Positions 25,998 to 35,380 are shown, counted from the first letter of the stretch. The stretch: DNA of 64,000 nt from Elizabethkingia meningoseptica_A (GCF_045762675.1 NZ_JBJDLK010000004.1:62001-126000); one strand, 5' to 3'. Program-made: numbers and translations. The notes: generated by a model from the sequence alone, not told the origin.

Positions 25998-27647
25998 ATG
26001 AAAGAGAGATTTGGATTATCAAAGAAAATAGTAATAGGAGCAGCTGCTTTTTTTGCCATGAATATGGTTGGAGCGCAGACTGTGGCGGACGGAATCAATG
26101 ATATTGATGGCTATAAATTTGGTAAAGCAAAAGAAGTATATACAGCATTAGTAAATAAAGAACCTTCAGATGCTAATTACTTTTATTTAGGTAATACTTA
26201 TCTGGTTCAGTCTGAGCCTGATTTTGAAAAGGCTGCAGAGTTTTTTAACAAAGGAGTTGCACTAGATGCAAAAAAATCATTTTTCAGTAGAATTGGTCTG
26301 GCTTCTATTAAACTAGGAAAAGGAGATAAAACAGGTGCTGTTACAGATTTCAGCCAGATTGCAAAAGATTCCAGAGAGAAAGATCCTGAAGTATTATACA
26401 GAATTGGTGAAGCATTAAGCCTTTATCCGAATCATAATGATCCGAAGTTATCAATCGAATATTTAAATAAAGCGGTTAACCTTGCTGAGAAGAAAGGAGT
26501 TCCTGAGTATTATTACTATACTTTAGGTGATGCTAACCGTTTGAATAAAAACTGGGGTGAAGCCATGAATGCTTATGACAGAGCATTGGAAGTTGCTAAA
26601 AACAAAGCAGCTGTATACACGAGAATTGGTACACTCTGGACTTCTGCAAAACAATGGGAAAGAGCCAAAGATAACATCGATAAAGCTATTCAGGCAGATC
26701 CTAATTATGCACCTGCATACAAAGCAAGAGGTGGATTTAACATTATCTATCAAAAATTTGATCAGGCTGCTCAGGATTACAAAAAATACTTAGATCTTGC
26801 AGATTCAGATCCAAATACAATCCTGGATTACGCTAAACTTGCATTCTTAGCGAAAGACTATACAAACGCAAATACGGCTTTGGATTCTGTTTTCGATAAA
26901 ATCGATGACCCTATTAAATACAGAATTAAAGCTTACTTACAATACCAGGCTAAAGATTATAACGCAGCGAAGACAAGCTTAGATACATTCTTAAGCAAAG
27001 CTGAGAAATCAAGATTACTTCCAAGTGATTCCGGATTAGAAGGCTTAATCCTTGCGGGTATTGCAAAAGAGAAAAAAGATTCTGCTTTATTACAACAGGC
27101 ACAGCAAAAAGTTGCAGTAGCTAAAGCAGCTAAAGATGAAACTTTTGACTGGGATACAGAACTTGCAATGGCCAGCGGAACAGCTCCTAAAGTGGCGACC
27201 GGAGATGGAGGGCCTTCAAGTCCTGCTATTGAAGCCATGAAAAAGCAACTTGTAGCTGAACCGAAAAATACGGACTTACTTTACAAGTTAGCAAATGCAT
27301 ACCAGGAAGTTCAGAACTGGGGTGGTGCAGCTTCTGCATGGTCTCAGATGGCGGGCTTACTACAAACATGGGAGCCAGCATACTACAGTTTAGGTTATGC
27401 ACTTCAAAAGAACGGTGATGCAGTCGGAGCAATTGCAGCATACCAGAAATATGTAGATGTATTGTCTGCTAAACCAGCTGCTGATCAGGCAAAAGGTAAA
27501 GAATTACTTGCAAATTCATATTACAATATGGCTAGCTTAACGGCTTCAAAAGATAAAGCTAAAGCATTAGAGTATGTAACTAAAGCATTGGAAGCAAATC
27601 CATCTGATGCTGATGCTGTAAAATTGAAAGAACAATTGAGCAAATAA
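25998..27647 (+). CDS. Secreted tetratricopeptide-repeat protein
   Basis: A 549-residue protein with a signal peptide (cleavage near MNMVGAQ, residue ~27). It then consists of many 34-residue TPR units, for example NWGEAMNAYDRALEVAKNKAAVYTRIG, QWERAKDNIDKAIQADPNYAPAYKARGG and DKAKALEYVTKALEANPSDADAVKL. TPR arrays act as scaffolds for protein complexes. It is probably periplasmic. The link with the TonB motor cluster and the PstS-like lipoprotein just upstream is positional. It ends before a strong terminator. Confidence 0.8.
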   Translation: MKERFGLSKKIVIGAAAFFAMNMVGAQTVADGINDIDGYKFGKAKEVYTALVNKEPSDANYFYLGNTYLVQSEPDFEKAAEFFNKGVALDAKKSFFSRIGLASIKLGKGDKTGAVTDFSQIAKDSREKDPEVLYRIGEALSLYPNHNDPKLSIEYLNKAVNLAEKKGVPEYYYYTLGDANRLNKNWGEAMNAYDRALEVAKNKAAVYTRIGTLWTSAKQWERAKDNIDKAIQADPNYAPAYKARGGFNIIYQKFDQAAQDYKKYLDLADSDPNTILDYAKLAFLAKDYTNANTALDSVFDKIDDPIKYRIKAYLQYQAKDYNAAKTSLDTFLSKAEKSRLLPSDSGLEGLILAGIAKEKKDSALLQQAQQKVAVAKAAKDETFDWDTELAMASGTAPKVATGDGGPSSPAIEAMKKQLVAEPKNTDLLYKLANAYQEVQNWGGAASAWSQMAGLLQTWEPAYYSLGYALQKNGDAVGAIAAYQKYVDVLSAKPAADQAKGKELLANSYYNMASLTASKDKAKALEYVTKALEANPSDADAVKLKEQLSK

Positions 27648-27674
27648 TTTCTATTAAAAGAAATGAAAATATCA

Positions 27675-27710
27675 AAAACTTCTGATTCCATGAATCAGAA
27701 GTTTTTTTTA
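27675..27710 (+). terminator. Terminator after the TPR gene
   Basis: AAAACTTCTGATTC, loop CAT, GAATCAGAAGTTTT and a T-run, only 12 bp before the bshB1 start. Confidence 0.8.
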
Positions 27711-27720
27711 ATTTTAAATC

Positions 27721-28446
27721 ATGGTAAAGAAAGTAGATATATTGGCAATTGGAGCTCATCCGGATGATGTTGAGCTAAGTTGCAGCGGAACACTGGCGAA
27801 ACTTATTTCTGAAGGAAAAAAAGTCGCTATTGTGGACCTTACTCAGGGAGAATTAGGAACCCGGGGAACAGCAGAAATCAGACATCAGGAAGCAACAGCT
27901 GCCGCTAAGATATTAGGGGTGGAATACCGGGAAAATTTAAAACTAAAAGACGGATTTCTGGTTAATTCTGAAGAATATCAGCTTCGTGTTATTGAAGCAA
28001 TCCGTAAATACCAGCCGGAAATCGTTTTTTGCAATGCCCTGGACGACAGACATCCGGATCATGGAAAAGCGGCTAAACTTGTTTCAGATGCGTGTTTCTT
28101 ATCCGGATTGAGAAGAATTGAAACCTCATTAGATGGTGAAGCTCAGGCAGCATGGAGACCTAAGCATGTTTTCCATTATATACAGTGGAAAGATCTAAAA
28201 CCTGATTTTGTTGTTGATATTACCGGTTTCCTGGATATTAAAATAGAATCTTGTGCCGCTTATGCATCACAATTTTATGATCCGGGTTCTAAAGAACCGG
28301 TAACACCTATCGCAACTAAAGATTTTTATGAAAGCATTACATATCGTGCTCAGAACCTCGGCAGACAGAGCGGTGTGGAGTATGCAGAGGGTTTTAATAC
28401 AGCAAAAATAATTGCTTTGAAAAATTTCGACGGAATTATTTGCTAG
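27721..28446 (+). CDS. bshB1: Bacillithiol biosynthesis deacetylase BshB1
   Basis: BshB1 removes the acetyl group from GlcNAc-malate, the second step in making bacillithiol, the low-molecular-weight thiol of Firmicutes and many Bacteroidota. The 241-residue LmbE-type zinc hydrolase has the metal and catalytic motif IGAHPDDVELSCSGTLAKL (~10-28), LTQGELGTRGTAEIRHQEA and DDRHPDHGKA (~104-113, His ligand). It starts right after the TPR terminator with no visible promoter in between, so it may depend on read-through or on a promoter inside the TPR gene. bshA and bshC are not in this window. Confidence 0.9.
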   Translation: MVKKVDILAIGAHPDDVELSCSGTLAKLISEGKKVAIVDLTQGELGTRGTAEIRHQEATAAAKILGVEYRENLKLKDGFLVNSEEYQLRVIEAIRKYQPEIVFCNALDDRHPDHGKAAKLVSDACFLSGLRRIETSLDGEAQAAWRPKHVFHYIQWKDLKPDFVVDITGFLDIKIESCAAYASQFYDPGSKEPVTPIATKDFYESITYRAQNLGRQSGVEYAEGFNTAKIIALKNFDGIIC

Positions 28447-28461
28447 TAATAAATAATAGTG

Positions 28462-28469
28462 TATCTTTG
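28462..28469 (+). promoter_or_regulatory. Promoter -7 element for tRNA-His
   Basis: TATCTTTG followed by C (TAnnTTTG), 18 bp before the tRNA. Confidence 0.65.
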
Positions 28470-28487
28470 CACACACAAAACCAAAAC

Positions 28488-28562
<75 letters not shown>

Positions 28563-28572
28563 CAAAGAAAAA

Positions 28573-28598
28573 AGCTGTCAGTTATGACGGCTTTTTTT
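28573..28598 (+). terminator. Terminator after tRNA-His
   Basis: AGCTGTCA, loop GTTA, TGACGGCT with one G-T pair, followed by a T-run. Confidence 0.8.
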
Positions 28599-28639
28599 AT
28601 TTTACAACCATAGTTCTGTATGATATGGTCTTAAAAATA

Positions 28640-28657
28640 GATTAGAATTTTCTAATC
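28640..28657. promoter_or_regulatory. Candidate response-regulator operator upstream of the two-component genes
   Basis: GATTAGAA, 2-bp spacer, TTCTAATC: perfect 8-bp inverted arms starting 10 bp apart, just upstream of the TAAATTTG promoter element. The same arms recur before the SusC gene. Confidence 0.5.
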
Positions 28658-28683
28658 ATCATGTAATCTCGGCACAATTCCTT

Positions 28684-28691
28684 TAAATTTG
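28684..28691 (+). promoter_or_regulatory. Promoter -7 element for the response regulator gene
   Basis: TAAATTTG (TAnnTTTG), 17 bp before the ATG at 28709. Confidence 0.5.
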
Positions 28692-28708
28692 AAGAATATT
28701 AGCATATC

Positions 28709-29383
28709 ATGAATATTCTTTTAATTGAAGACGAAGTAGGTGTTTCTAATTTCATTAAAAAAGGACTGGAAGAAAGCCAACATCACGTAATTCTCGCATA
28801 CGAGGGAATTATGGGGCTTCAGTTGGCAAAAGAACAGGATTTTGACTTTATTATTTTAGATGTTATTTTACCACAAATGAACGGCTTTGAAATATGTTCT
28901 GAAATCAAAAGGTTTAAACCCGAAGTACCGGTCTTAATGCTTACCGCACTTTCAACCATACAGGATAAGCTAAAAGGCTTCGATAAGGGGGCTGATGACT
29001 ATCTGACCAAGCCATTTCATTTTGAAGAACTTTTGGCCCGTATTAACGCGCTTAGCAGGAGAAACCAAACCGTGCTGCCTGTATTAAACTATACCGCTGA
29101 TGATCTGGTAATGGATTGCTATAAAAAAGTGGTGAAGCGTAATGGAGAAGAAATAACCCTTACCGTAAAAGAGTATTCCTTGTTAGAGTATCTTTTGGTT
29201 AATAAAAACAGGGTGATTACACGGGCTAAAATTGCAGAAGCAGTCTGGGGAATTGGATTTAACAGAGGAACCAATCTTATAGATGTCTACATTAATTACC
29301 TGAGAACTAAAATAGATAAAGGCTACTCAAAACAGCTGATTCATACCGTTGTCGGCATGGGTTATATTCTAAAAGACGAGTAA
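28709..29383 (+). CDS. OmpR/PhoB-family response regulator
   Basis: A 224-residue transcription regulator. The receiver domain has acidic EDE near residue 7, phospho-Asp in FIILDVILPQMNGFE (~51), Thr in LMLTALS (~80) and Lys in DYLTKPFHFEELLARI (~101). The C-terminal winged helix (~128-224) has VKEYSLLEYLLVNKNRVITRAKIAEAVWG and NLIDVYINYLRTKID. It is closest in style to CusR/CopR-like regulators. The kinase gene follows after one base. A shared inverted repeat before this gene and before the SusC/SusD genes suggests that it controls both. Confidence 0.88.
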   Translation: MNILLIEDEVGVSNFIKKGLEESQHHVILAYEGIMGLQLAKEQDFDFIILDVILPQMNGFEICSEIKRFKPEVPVLMLTALSTIQDKLKGFDKGADDYLTKPFHFEELLARINALSRRNQTVLPVLNYTADDLVMDCYKKVVKRNGEEITLTVKEYSLLEYLLVNKNRVITRAKIAEAVWGIGFNRGTNLIDVYINYLRTKIDKGYSKQLIHTVVGMGYILKDE

Positions 29384-29384
29384 A

Positions 29385-30740
29385 ATGAAGCTACAAAGGC
29401 GTCTGTCACTAATTTTCACAGGATTATTTGCGGTATTGCTTACAGCAGTACTTACTTCTATCTATTTTATTATAGCACAGGACTGGCAAAATAATTTTAA
29501 AAAACAGCTGGAAGACCGCGCCTATACCGTTGGGCATAATTACCTTGCCCAGGATAACTTTTCAAAAATAGAATTTGATGAAGTTTTACGAAAACTGCCC
29601 AGAACGCTGCCCAAAGAAAAGATCAGGATTTATGATATTCACTTTAAGCCTGTTTTTATAAAAGAAAATACCTCTACCTGGAATGAAAATATTCTTGGAC
29701 AGGTCGTGCGAAAGAAAAATCTTTTTTATAAAGACGGGCATAAATATGTAGTTGGTATTTACTATATCGATAATTCCGGAGATTATATTGTGATGGCTGA
29801 AGCACAGAATACCTTAGGTGAAAAATCACTTCAGGAACTGCGGAAAGTAATGCTGGTAAGTCTTCTTATAGCACTTGTTATCTGTGTTGTGCTTGGGGAA
29901 TGGTTTTCTTACCGCTGCCTGAAGCCTATCAAAAGAATTAACCAGCGCATGGAAAAAATCCAGGCAAATAGTCTGGGCTACCGTATTCCGGTAGAAAAAG
30001 AAAGTAAAAATGAGATAACGCTTCTTAGTACAACAATCAATGACCTGCTGGAGCGTTTACAAAACTCGTTTGAAAGCCAGCAGTCTTTTGTATCCAATGC
30101 ATCTCACGAACTGAAAACACCTATCGCCTCCTTATTGGGAAATGCAGAAATAGCCTTGCGGAAAGACAGGGATACCGAAGAATATAAAGATATTCTTGAA
30201 GGCGTCCATCGTGAAGCAACACGAATGGATAATATTGTAAGTGATCTTCTTATGCTTTCCCAGCTCGAACATTCTAATTATCCTGTATATCCGGTGGCTC
30301 TGGAAGAGTTCATCTGGAAAATAACAGATCAGTATATGGGAGATACTTCAGGTATACGACTGAACATTGATATTAAAAATCCGGATAGATTTCAGACAAC
30401 ATTCATTAATATCAATTCCAGCCTTATGGAGCTGGCAATTACCAATCTTATTTCCAATGCCTATAAATTTTCACAAAAAGATGTTGAAATGATCATCAGC
30501 ATTAACGATTCATTTGTTACCATATCAATTATTGACCAGGGGATAGGCATTGCACCACAGGATCTGGAAAAAATTACACGGCCTTTCTACCGTTGTCAGA
30601 ATGCATACGGTATAAAAGGTTTTGGATTAGGCTTGTCGTTATGTTCTAAAATTATGACGATGAATAAATGCTATCTTTCTTTTAAATCCGTTTTGGAAAA
30701 AGGAACTACTGTTATAGTTGAAATTCCTGTAAATAATTAA
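29385..30740 (+). CDS. Sensor histidine kinase, partner of the upstream regulator
   Basis: A 451-residue inner-membrane kinase with a first helix at ~8-30, a periplasmic sensor of ~120 residues and a second helix at ~155-175. A HAMP linker follows (RCLKPIKRINQRMEKIQ). The dimerisation domain has the phospho-His in NASHELKTPIASLLGN. The ATPase domain shows ISNAYKFSQKD, IIDQGIGIAPQDLEKITRPFYR and GFGLGLSLCSKI. Architecture resembles CusS-type kinases. The stimulus is unknown; the downstream SusC/SusD pair suggests a nutrient or ligand taken up through the outer membrane. Confidence 0.88.
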   Translation: MKLQRRLSLIFTGLFAVLLTAVLTSIYFIIAQDWQNNFKKQLEDRAYTVGHNYLAQDNFSKIEFDEVLRKLPRTLPKEKIRIYDIHFKPVFIKENTSTWNENILGQVVRKKNLFYKDGHKYVVGIYYIDNSGDYIVMAEAQNTLGEKSLQELRKVMLVSLLIALVICVVLGEWFSYRCLKPIKRINQRMEKIQANSLGYRIPVEKESKNEITLLSTTINDLLERLQNSFESQQSFVSNASHELKTPIASLLGNAEIALRKDRDTEEYKDILEGVHREATRMDNIVSDLLMLSQLEHSNYPVYPVALEEFIWKITDQYMGDTSGIRLNIDIKNPDRFQTTFININSSLMELAITNLISNAYKFSQKDVEMIISINDSFVTISIIDQGIGIAPQDLEKITRPFYRCQNAYGIKGFGLGLSLCSKIMTMNKCYLSFKSVLEKGTTVIVEIPVNN

Positions 30741-30808
30741 TAATAAGTTTTATTGGTGGTTGCTTATAGTTTTAGTGATGAACCAAAATAAACATATCTG
30801 GTGTTTAT

Positions 30809-30837
30809 GATTAGAATTTTTTAATAACATTCTAATC
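30809..30837. promoter_or_regulatory. Candidate response-regulator operator upstream of susC
   Basis: GATTAGAA (30809-30816) and TTCTAATC (30830-30837): the same arms as at 28640 but starting 21 bp apart, two helical turns instead of one. It lies 42-71 bp upstream of the -7 element, a usual activator position. Confidence 0.5.
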
Positions 30838-30879
30838 CTCCCTTAATATGGTTTTAAATCCATCCTAATGACCCGTATT

Positions 30880-30887
30880 TACTTTTG
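30880..30887 (+). promoter_or_regulatory. Promoter -7 element for susC-susD
   Basis: TACTTTTG followed by C (TAnnTTTG), 22 bp before the ATG at 30910. Confidence 0.6.
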
Positions 30888-30909
30888 CTGTGTAAAAAAG
30901 TAAATAGAC

Positions 30910-33900
30910 ATGTGTGGAAACAGAAAGATAATTCTGGCGGCCGTCTTCTTCCTGGGATTGAAAACGACAATCATGGCACAACAGGTTGCCCATGATATTA
31001 CCGTTCGGGATAAAACAACACAGCAGCCTTTAGCCAATGTAAGTTTTAAAGATGCAACTACCGGAAAGGAAATAATAACGGATGAAAATGGTAAAGTTGT
31101 TATTGATATAAGATCAGGACAACATGATTTCGTTATTTCACTGGACGGTTATATAGCTCAAAATATTGCAGTAAGCGCAGATAAACTGCCGGGAAGTATT
31201 TACCTGCTGCCGGAAACCAAGCTGTTAGAAGGAGTTGTGCTTACAGGATATACAAAGCAATCCAAAGCAAAAACAACAGGAGCAGTATCCAGCATTAAGT
31301 CTGAGATTATTGCAAAAACTCCTGTTGCCTCATTAGATCAGGCGTTACAGGGGCAGGTTCCCGGATTATATGTCGCTTCTCCTTCCGGCCAGCCGGGTGC
31401 AATGGGGCGGGTGACCATCAGAGGGATAGGTTCTATTCAGGATGATAAAACCAATCCGTTATATATTCTGGATGGTATGCCCATTACCCCTGAAGTATTT
31501 GCCGTACTCAATCCGCTGGATTATGAAGATATTGTCGTATTAAAAGATGCGTCGGCCACTGCTCAGTACGGGTCAAGAGGGGCAAACGGTGTCATACAGA
31601 TTACCTCTAAAAAAGGAAAAAATAACAGTAACGGGCAATCACAATTTTTTTATCAGAACCAGTTTGGTATTTCTTCTGTAAATAACCAGAAATGGGACAT
31701 GATGAACAGTGCCCAAAGATTGGAATTTGAAGAAATTTTACAAGATCCTAATTTCCCGGGTTGGGCATATTCCCGAAAAAATCCGTATAAAGTTGTAAAC
31801 GGACAGAAAATCGCCAAGACGGAAGGAGATTATGTCGACGGAGATAAGAAACTGGCGGAGTTAAGAGCAACGAATACAAACTGGAGAAAATTGTTACTAA
31901 GAAACGGAGTTACCAATTCCCATTATTTAAGTATGGGCGGAGGAGATCAGAAGACCAATCATTACTCTTCACTTTCTTATTATAAACAGGAAGGAGTGTT
32001 ACCCAACACCGGAGTTGAACGATTCAGTCTTAACAGTGGTCTGAATCATAAGTCCGGGCGTTTTACCTCATCATTTAATATTAACCTGGTAGGAGGACAG
32101 ACACAACTTTCTGAATCTGATTTTGATGTGAGTGAAACCAATCCGGTAGCGTCACTTTATTTCGCATTGCCTTATGAAAAACCTTATGATGAAAACGGAA
32201 AGCTTACACCGGGTGTCAACAGGTTTGGAGCAAATGCACTAACTATGTATCAGGATATCAGTCGTAAAGAAAAACAATTACAGGGTGTAATATCATCGAA
32301 TCTTTCGTTTGAATTGACTAAAGACCTTAAGCTGACCAGTACTCTTGGTGCAAACCATCAGGAAAACCGCTTCACCCGGATTATTAAACCGGATACCTAT
32401 TTCGGTGATATGGTAGATCCGGGAGAACAAGGGCTTTATGAAAGAATAAATACCCGTAAAACAGCTTATATGGCGAATGTAGGGGTGAACTATAAAAAGA
32501 GATGGAATTCCAATGAAATTGAAGCAATTGCTTTAGCTGAGTTTAATAAATATACAACTAATTATGATGGCTTTACAGGATATGGACTTATTCCGGGGCT
32601 GGAAAATACACCCGGTGGCATTACACCGGGAACACCGGAGAATAACCTGATTCCTAAAATAACAGGAGGCGCATCTGAAAACATATTGGTATCTCAACTT
32701 GGAATGGTCAGATATTCTTATGCAAACCGCTTTACGCTTTCCGGTAGTATAAGAAGGGACGGATCATCCAGAGTTCCTTCAGAAAACAGATATAAGTATT
32801 TCTATGCTTTCGGGGCAACATGGAATATGAAAAATGAAAACTTCTTAAAAAGCTGGGAACCGTTGAGTGCTCTTAGATTAAGAATAAGTCATGGTTTAAC
32901 AGGGAATGCAGGAGGTTTTGCCAGCGATTTTGGTTACCGACAACTTTATAAACCTCAACATTATGGAGGTTATACAGCTTTTGTTCCTATATCACCGGGG
33001 AATCCGAACTACAATTGGGAAATGAATAAGATATCGGATGTAGGATTAGAGTTCGGATTATTTAAAAACAGGATAATAGGCGAGGTGGATGTGTATAACA
33101 GAATAACCAGTAACCTGTTTATCAACAGAAGTCTTTCCATGACTTCCGGTTTTGAATCTATTGCCGATAATATGGGGAAAATCCGTAACCGCGGTGTTGA
33201 AGTCCGTTTATCCGGAGATGTGTTTAAAAATGAAAATTTTAGCTGGAATATAGGACTGAATCTCGCCTATAACCAAAACCGGATTCTCAGCTTAGGCTCT
33301 GAAGATGAAATTATCACCGAAAACTACTCTATACATAAAGTAGGATCGGCGCTGGGACATTTTTATATGGTAAGATGGGCGGGAGTAGATCCGGCAACCG
33401 GCGCGCCTTTATATTATGATAAAGAAGGAGCAGTGACAAAAGAGTATAATCCGGAGAATGCCGTGATGGTAAAAGGGGCATATGATCCGCCGATAAAAGG
33501 AGGAATAACTACTTCCTTTACCTATAAAAATTTTCAGGTTAATGCATTATTCACGTTTGTAAAAGGAATGTACAGACTCAATACAGGTCAGTTTTACAGA
33601 AATGCAGCTGATCCAAGTAACAGAATTTACAACCAGTCTGTTGACATGTTGGATATGTGGCAGAAGCCGGGAGATATAGCCTCGCTTCCGGGAGCACAAT
33701 ATCCAAGATATATGACAGACCGGGAATTGCAGTCTGCAGATTATATAAAACTTAGAAATGTGAGTATTAACTACAAAATAAAAGACCTGGGCAGCTTTAG
33801 TAAAGTATTTAAAGAGGTCAACATATTTGCGCAGGGACAAAATTTATTGACCTGGACAAAATGGAAAGGCCAGGATCCCGAGGATGATAATAACTGGTAC

Positions 33901-33957
33901 CAGTACGAATATCCATTGCCACGAACAATTACTTTAGGATTTAATGTTTCATTTTAA
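30910..33957 (+). CDS. SusC/RagA-family TonB-linked outer-membrane protein
   Basis: A 1015-residue receptor with a signal peptide (to about residue 24, IMAQQ) and a carboxypeptidase-regulatory-like domain (~28-105). The plug includes QALQGQVPGLYVASPSGQPG, TIRGIGSIQDDKTNPLYILDG and SATAQYGSRGANGVIQITSK, which is the SusC signature. A barrel ends LPRTITLGFNVSF. SusC forms the channel under a SusD lid and takes in glycans or peptides with TonB energy. No glycosidase, peptidase or sulfatase gene is next to it, so the cargo is not evident. It is followed after 10 bp by susD. Confidence 0.9.
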   Translation: MCGNRKIILAAVFFLGLKTTIMAQQVAHDITVRDKTTQQPLANVSFKDATTGKEIITDENGKVVIDIRSGQHDFVISLDGYIAQNIAVSADKLPGSIYLLPETKLLEGVVLTGYTKQSKAKTTGAVSSIKSEIIAKTPVASLDQALQGQVPGLYVASPSGQPGAMGRVTIRGIGSIQDDKTNPLYILDGMPITPEVFAVLNPLDYEDIVVLKDASATAQYGSRGANGVIQITSKKGKNNSNGQSQFFYQNQFGISSVNNQKWDMMNSAQRLEFEEILQDPNFPGWAYSRKNPYKVVNGQKIAKTEGDYVDGDKKLAELRATNTNWRKLLLRNGVTNSHYLSMGGGDQKTNHYSSLSYYKQEGVLPNTGVERFSLNSGLNHKSGRFTSSFNINLVGGQTQLSESDFDVSETNPVASLYFALPYEKPYDENGKLTPGVNRFGANALTMYQDISRKEKQLQGVISSNLSFELTKDLKLTSTLGANHQENRFTRIIKPDTYFGDMVDPGEQGLYERINTRKTAYMANVGVNYKKRWNSNEIEAIALAEFNKYTTNYDGFTGYGLIPGLENTPGGITPGTPENNLIPKITGGASENILVSQLGMVRYSYANRFTLSGSIRRDGSSRVPSENRYKYFYAFGATWNMKNENFLKSWEPLSALRLRISHGLTGNAGGFASDFGYRQLYKPQHYGGYTAFVPISPGNPNYNWEMNKISDVGLEFGLFKNRIIGEVDVYNRITSNLFINRSLSMTSGFESIADNMGKIRNRGVEVRLSGDVFKNENFSWNIGLNLAYNQNRILSLGSEDEIITENYSIHKVGSALGHFYMVRWAGVDPATGAPLYYDKEGAVTKEYNPENAVMVKGAYDPPIKGGITTSFTYKNFQVNALFTFVKGMYRLNTGQFYRNAADPSNRIYNQSVDMLDMWQKPGDIASLPGAQYPRYMTDRELQSADYIKLRNVSINYKIKDLGSFSKVFKEVNIFAQGQNLLTWTKWKGQDPEDDNNWYQYEYPLPRTITLGFNVSF

Positions 33958-33967
33958 ACTGTAGAAT

Positions 33968-35335
33968 ATGTATTATAAAAATATACTAAGAATAATATTG
34001 TGTATAAGTCTGTGTATAGGAGCAACGGCCTGTAATAATATGCTGGATGTAGATCCGCAGGATGCTCTGGATACAGAGAAAGTATACGCATCTGTAAATA
34101 ATTTTGAAAAAGGAGTATTGGGAAGTTATAGTGCCTTAATACCGGAATACAGTGTGCTTATAGGATCTGTTATGGCCGATGAATGTAAGTTAAATCCTCA
34201 GAATAATGGTGTAAACGGCTTTGGTAATTTACTGAACCGCTGGGAGTATAGCTCCGAAGATGATATCCTGCTGCAGACATGGAAAAACTACTATGCAGAT
34301 ATTTACAGTATCAATCTGTTACTGGAAAATGCTTCGAAAGTCCCCGCGCGCAATGATCAGGAAAGAGAAAAGCAAAAATCATTAATTGCAGAGCTTCACG
34401 GGCTGAGAGCATTGGCTCATTTTGAACTCCACCGTAATTTTGGAGCATCGGATGCTGACAATGAAGATGCGCTAACTATTCCGTATATCAAAGATACAGA
34501 TGTGAATAAAAAACCGGGCAGAATTAGTTTGTCAGCTTTCTATAAACAATTGTGGTATGATCTTGATGAAGCGAAAAATGTTGAAAATACGGTCGATTTC
34601 AGACTGACTAAAAATGCGGTTACTGCATTGGAAGCAAGAGCTGCGCTTTATCAGAAAAATTACGTGCTCGCCTTAGGAAAAGCAACGGCGCTGATTAATC
34701 AGTATAACTTGGCTGATACAGATACTTATGAGAATATATGGAAGGATAAAGCTTCATCTGAAGTAATCTTCCGCCTCAAAAGAAATAATAATAACAAACT
34801 AAGGCCTAATACTCTGTGGCAGGATTATTCCGCCGGGCGTGGATTCTTTCAGCCGGCGTACAAACTAATGGACAGCTATAATACCAATGATATCCGGATG
34901 AATAATTTTAGCCGGAACGACGAAACGGAAGCTTATAGCATTAATAAATATCCCGGGAATGATTACAGTGATAAAGTGAATGATGTCAAGTTTTTCAGAA
35001 TATCAGAAATGTATCTGATCCGTGCAGAAGCCAATTATTTTCTTGGGCGGAATGATGCCAGCTTACAGGATATTAATGAATTGCGTAAAAACAGAATCCG
35101 CAGCGGTGGACAGCTCAATTCGGTTGATCTGAATACAATCCTCAATGAAAGGTATCTGGAACTGGCTTATGAAGGCCACCGGTATTATGATCTGAAAAGA
35201 CTGAATAAAACACTGAAGAGACTGGATAAGGATCTGGCAGCTGAAGGAGATAAGTCGGAGCTTGACAGTAATGACAAGGCTTATGTTTTGCCTATACCGC
35301 TGAAAGAAGTGATGGTAAATCCAAATCTGAGATAG
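33968..35335 (+). CDS. SusD/RagB-family surface lipoprotein
   Basis: A 455-residue lipoprotein (lipobox GATACNNMLDVDPQ, Cys ~22) that forms the ligand-binding lid of the SusC channel on the cell surface. It shows the SusD-type N-terminal helical/TPR region (HGLRALAHFELHRNFG, ~145-160). The closing SusD motif RISEMYLIRAEANYFLG is followed by LNERYLELAYEGHRYYDLKRL near the C-terminus. It is complete and ends before a terminator. Ligand not known. Confidence 0.9.
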   Translation: MYYKNILRIILCISLCIGATACNNMLDVDPQDALDTEKVYASVNNFEKGVLGSYSALIPEYSVLIGSVMADECKLNPQNNGVNGFGNLLNRWEYSSEDDILLQTWKNYYADIYSINLLLENASKVPARNDQEREKQKSLIAELHGLRALAHFELHRNFGASDADNEDALTIPYIKDTDVNKKPGRISLSAFYKQLWYDLDEAKNVENTVDFRLTKNAVTALEARAALYQKNYVLALGKATALINQYNLADTDTYENIWKDKASSEVIFRLKRNNNNKLRPNTLWQDYSAGRGFFQPAYKLMDSYNTNDIRMNNFSRNDETEAYSINKYPGNDYSDKVNDVKFFRISEMYLIRAEANYFLGRNDASLQDINELRKNRIRSGGQLNSVDLNTILNERYLELAYEGHRYYDLKRLNKTLKRLDKDLAAEGDKSELDSNDKAYVLPIPLKEVMVNPNLR

Positions 35336-35380
35336 GAAGTTCTATATCTTCATATTTTTTCAATTCTACTTTTAAACAAG

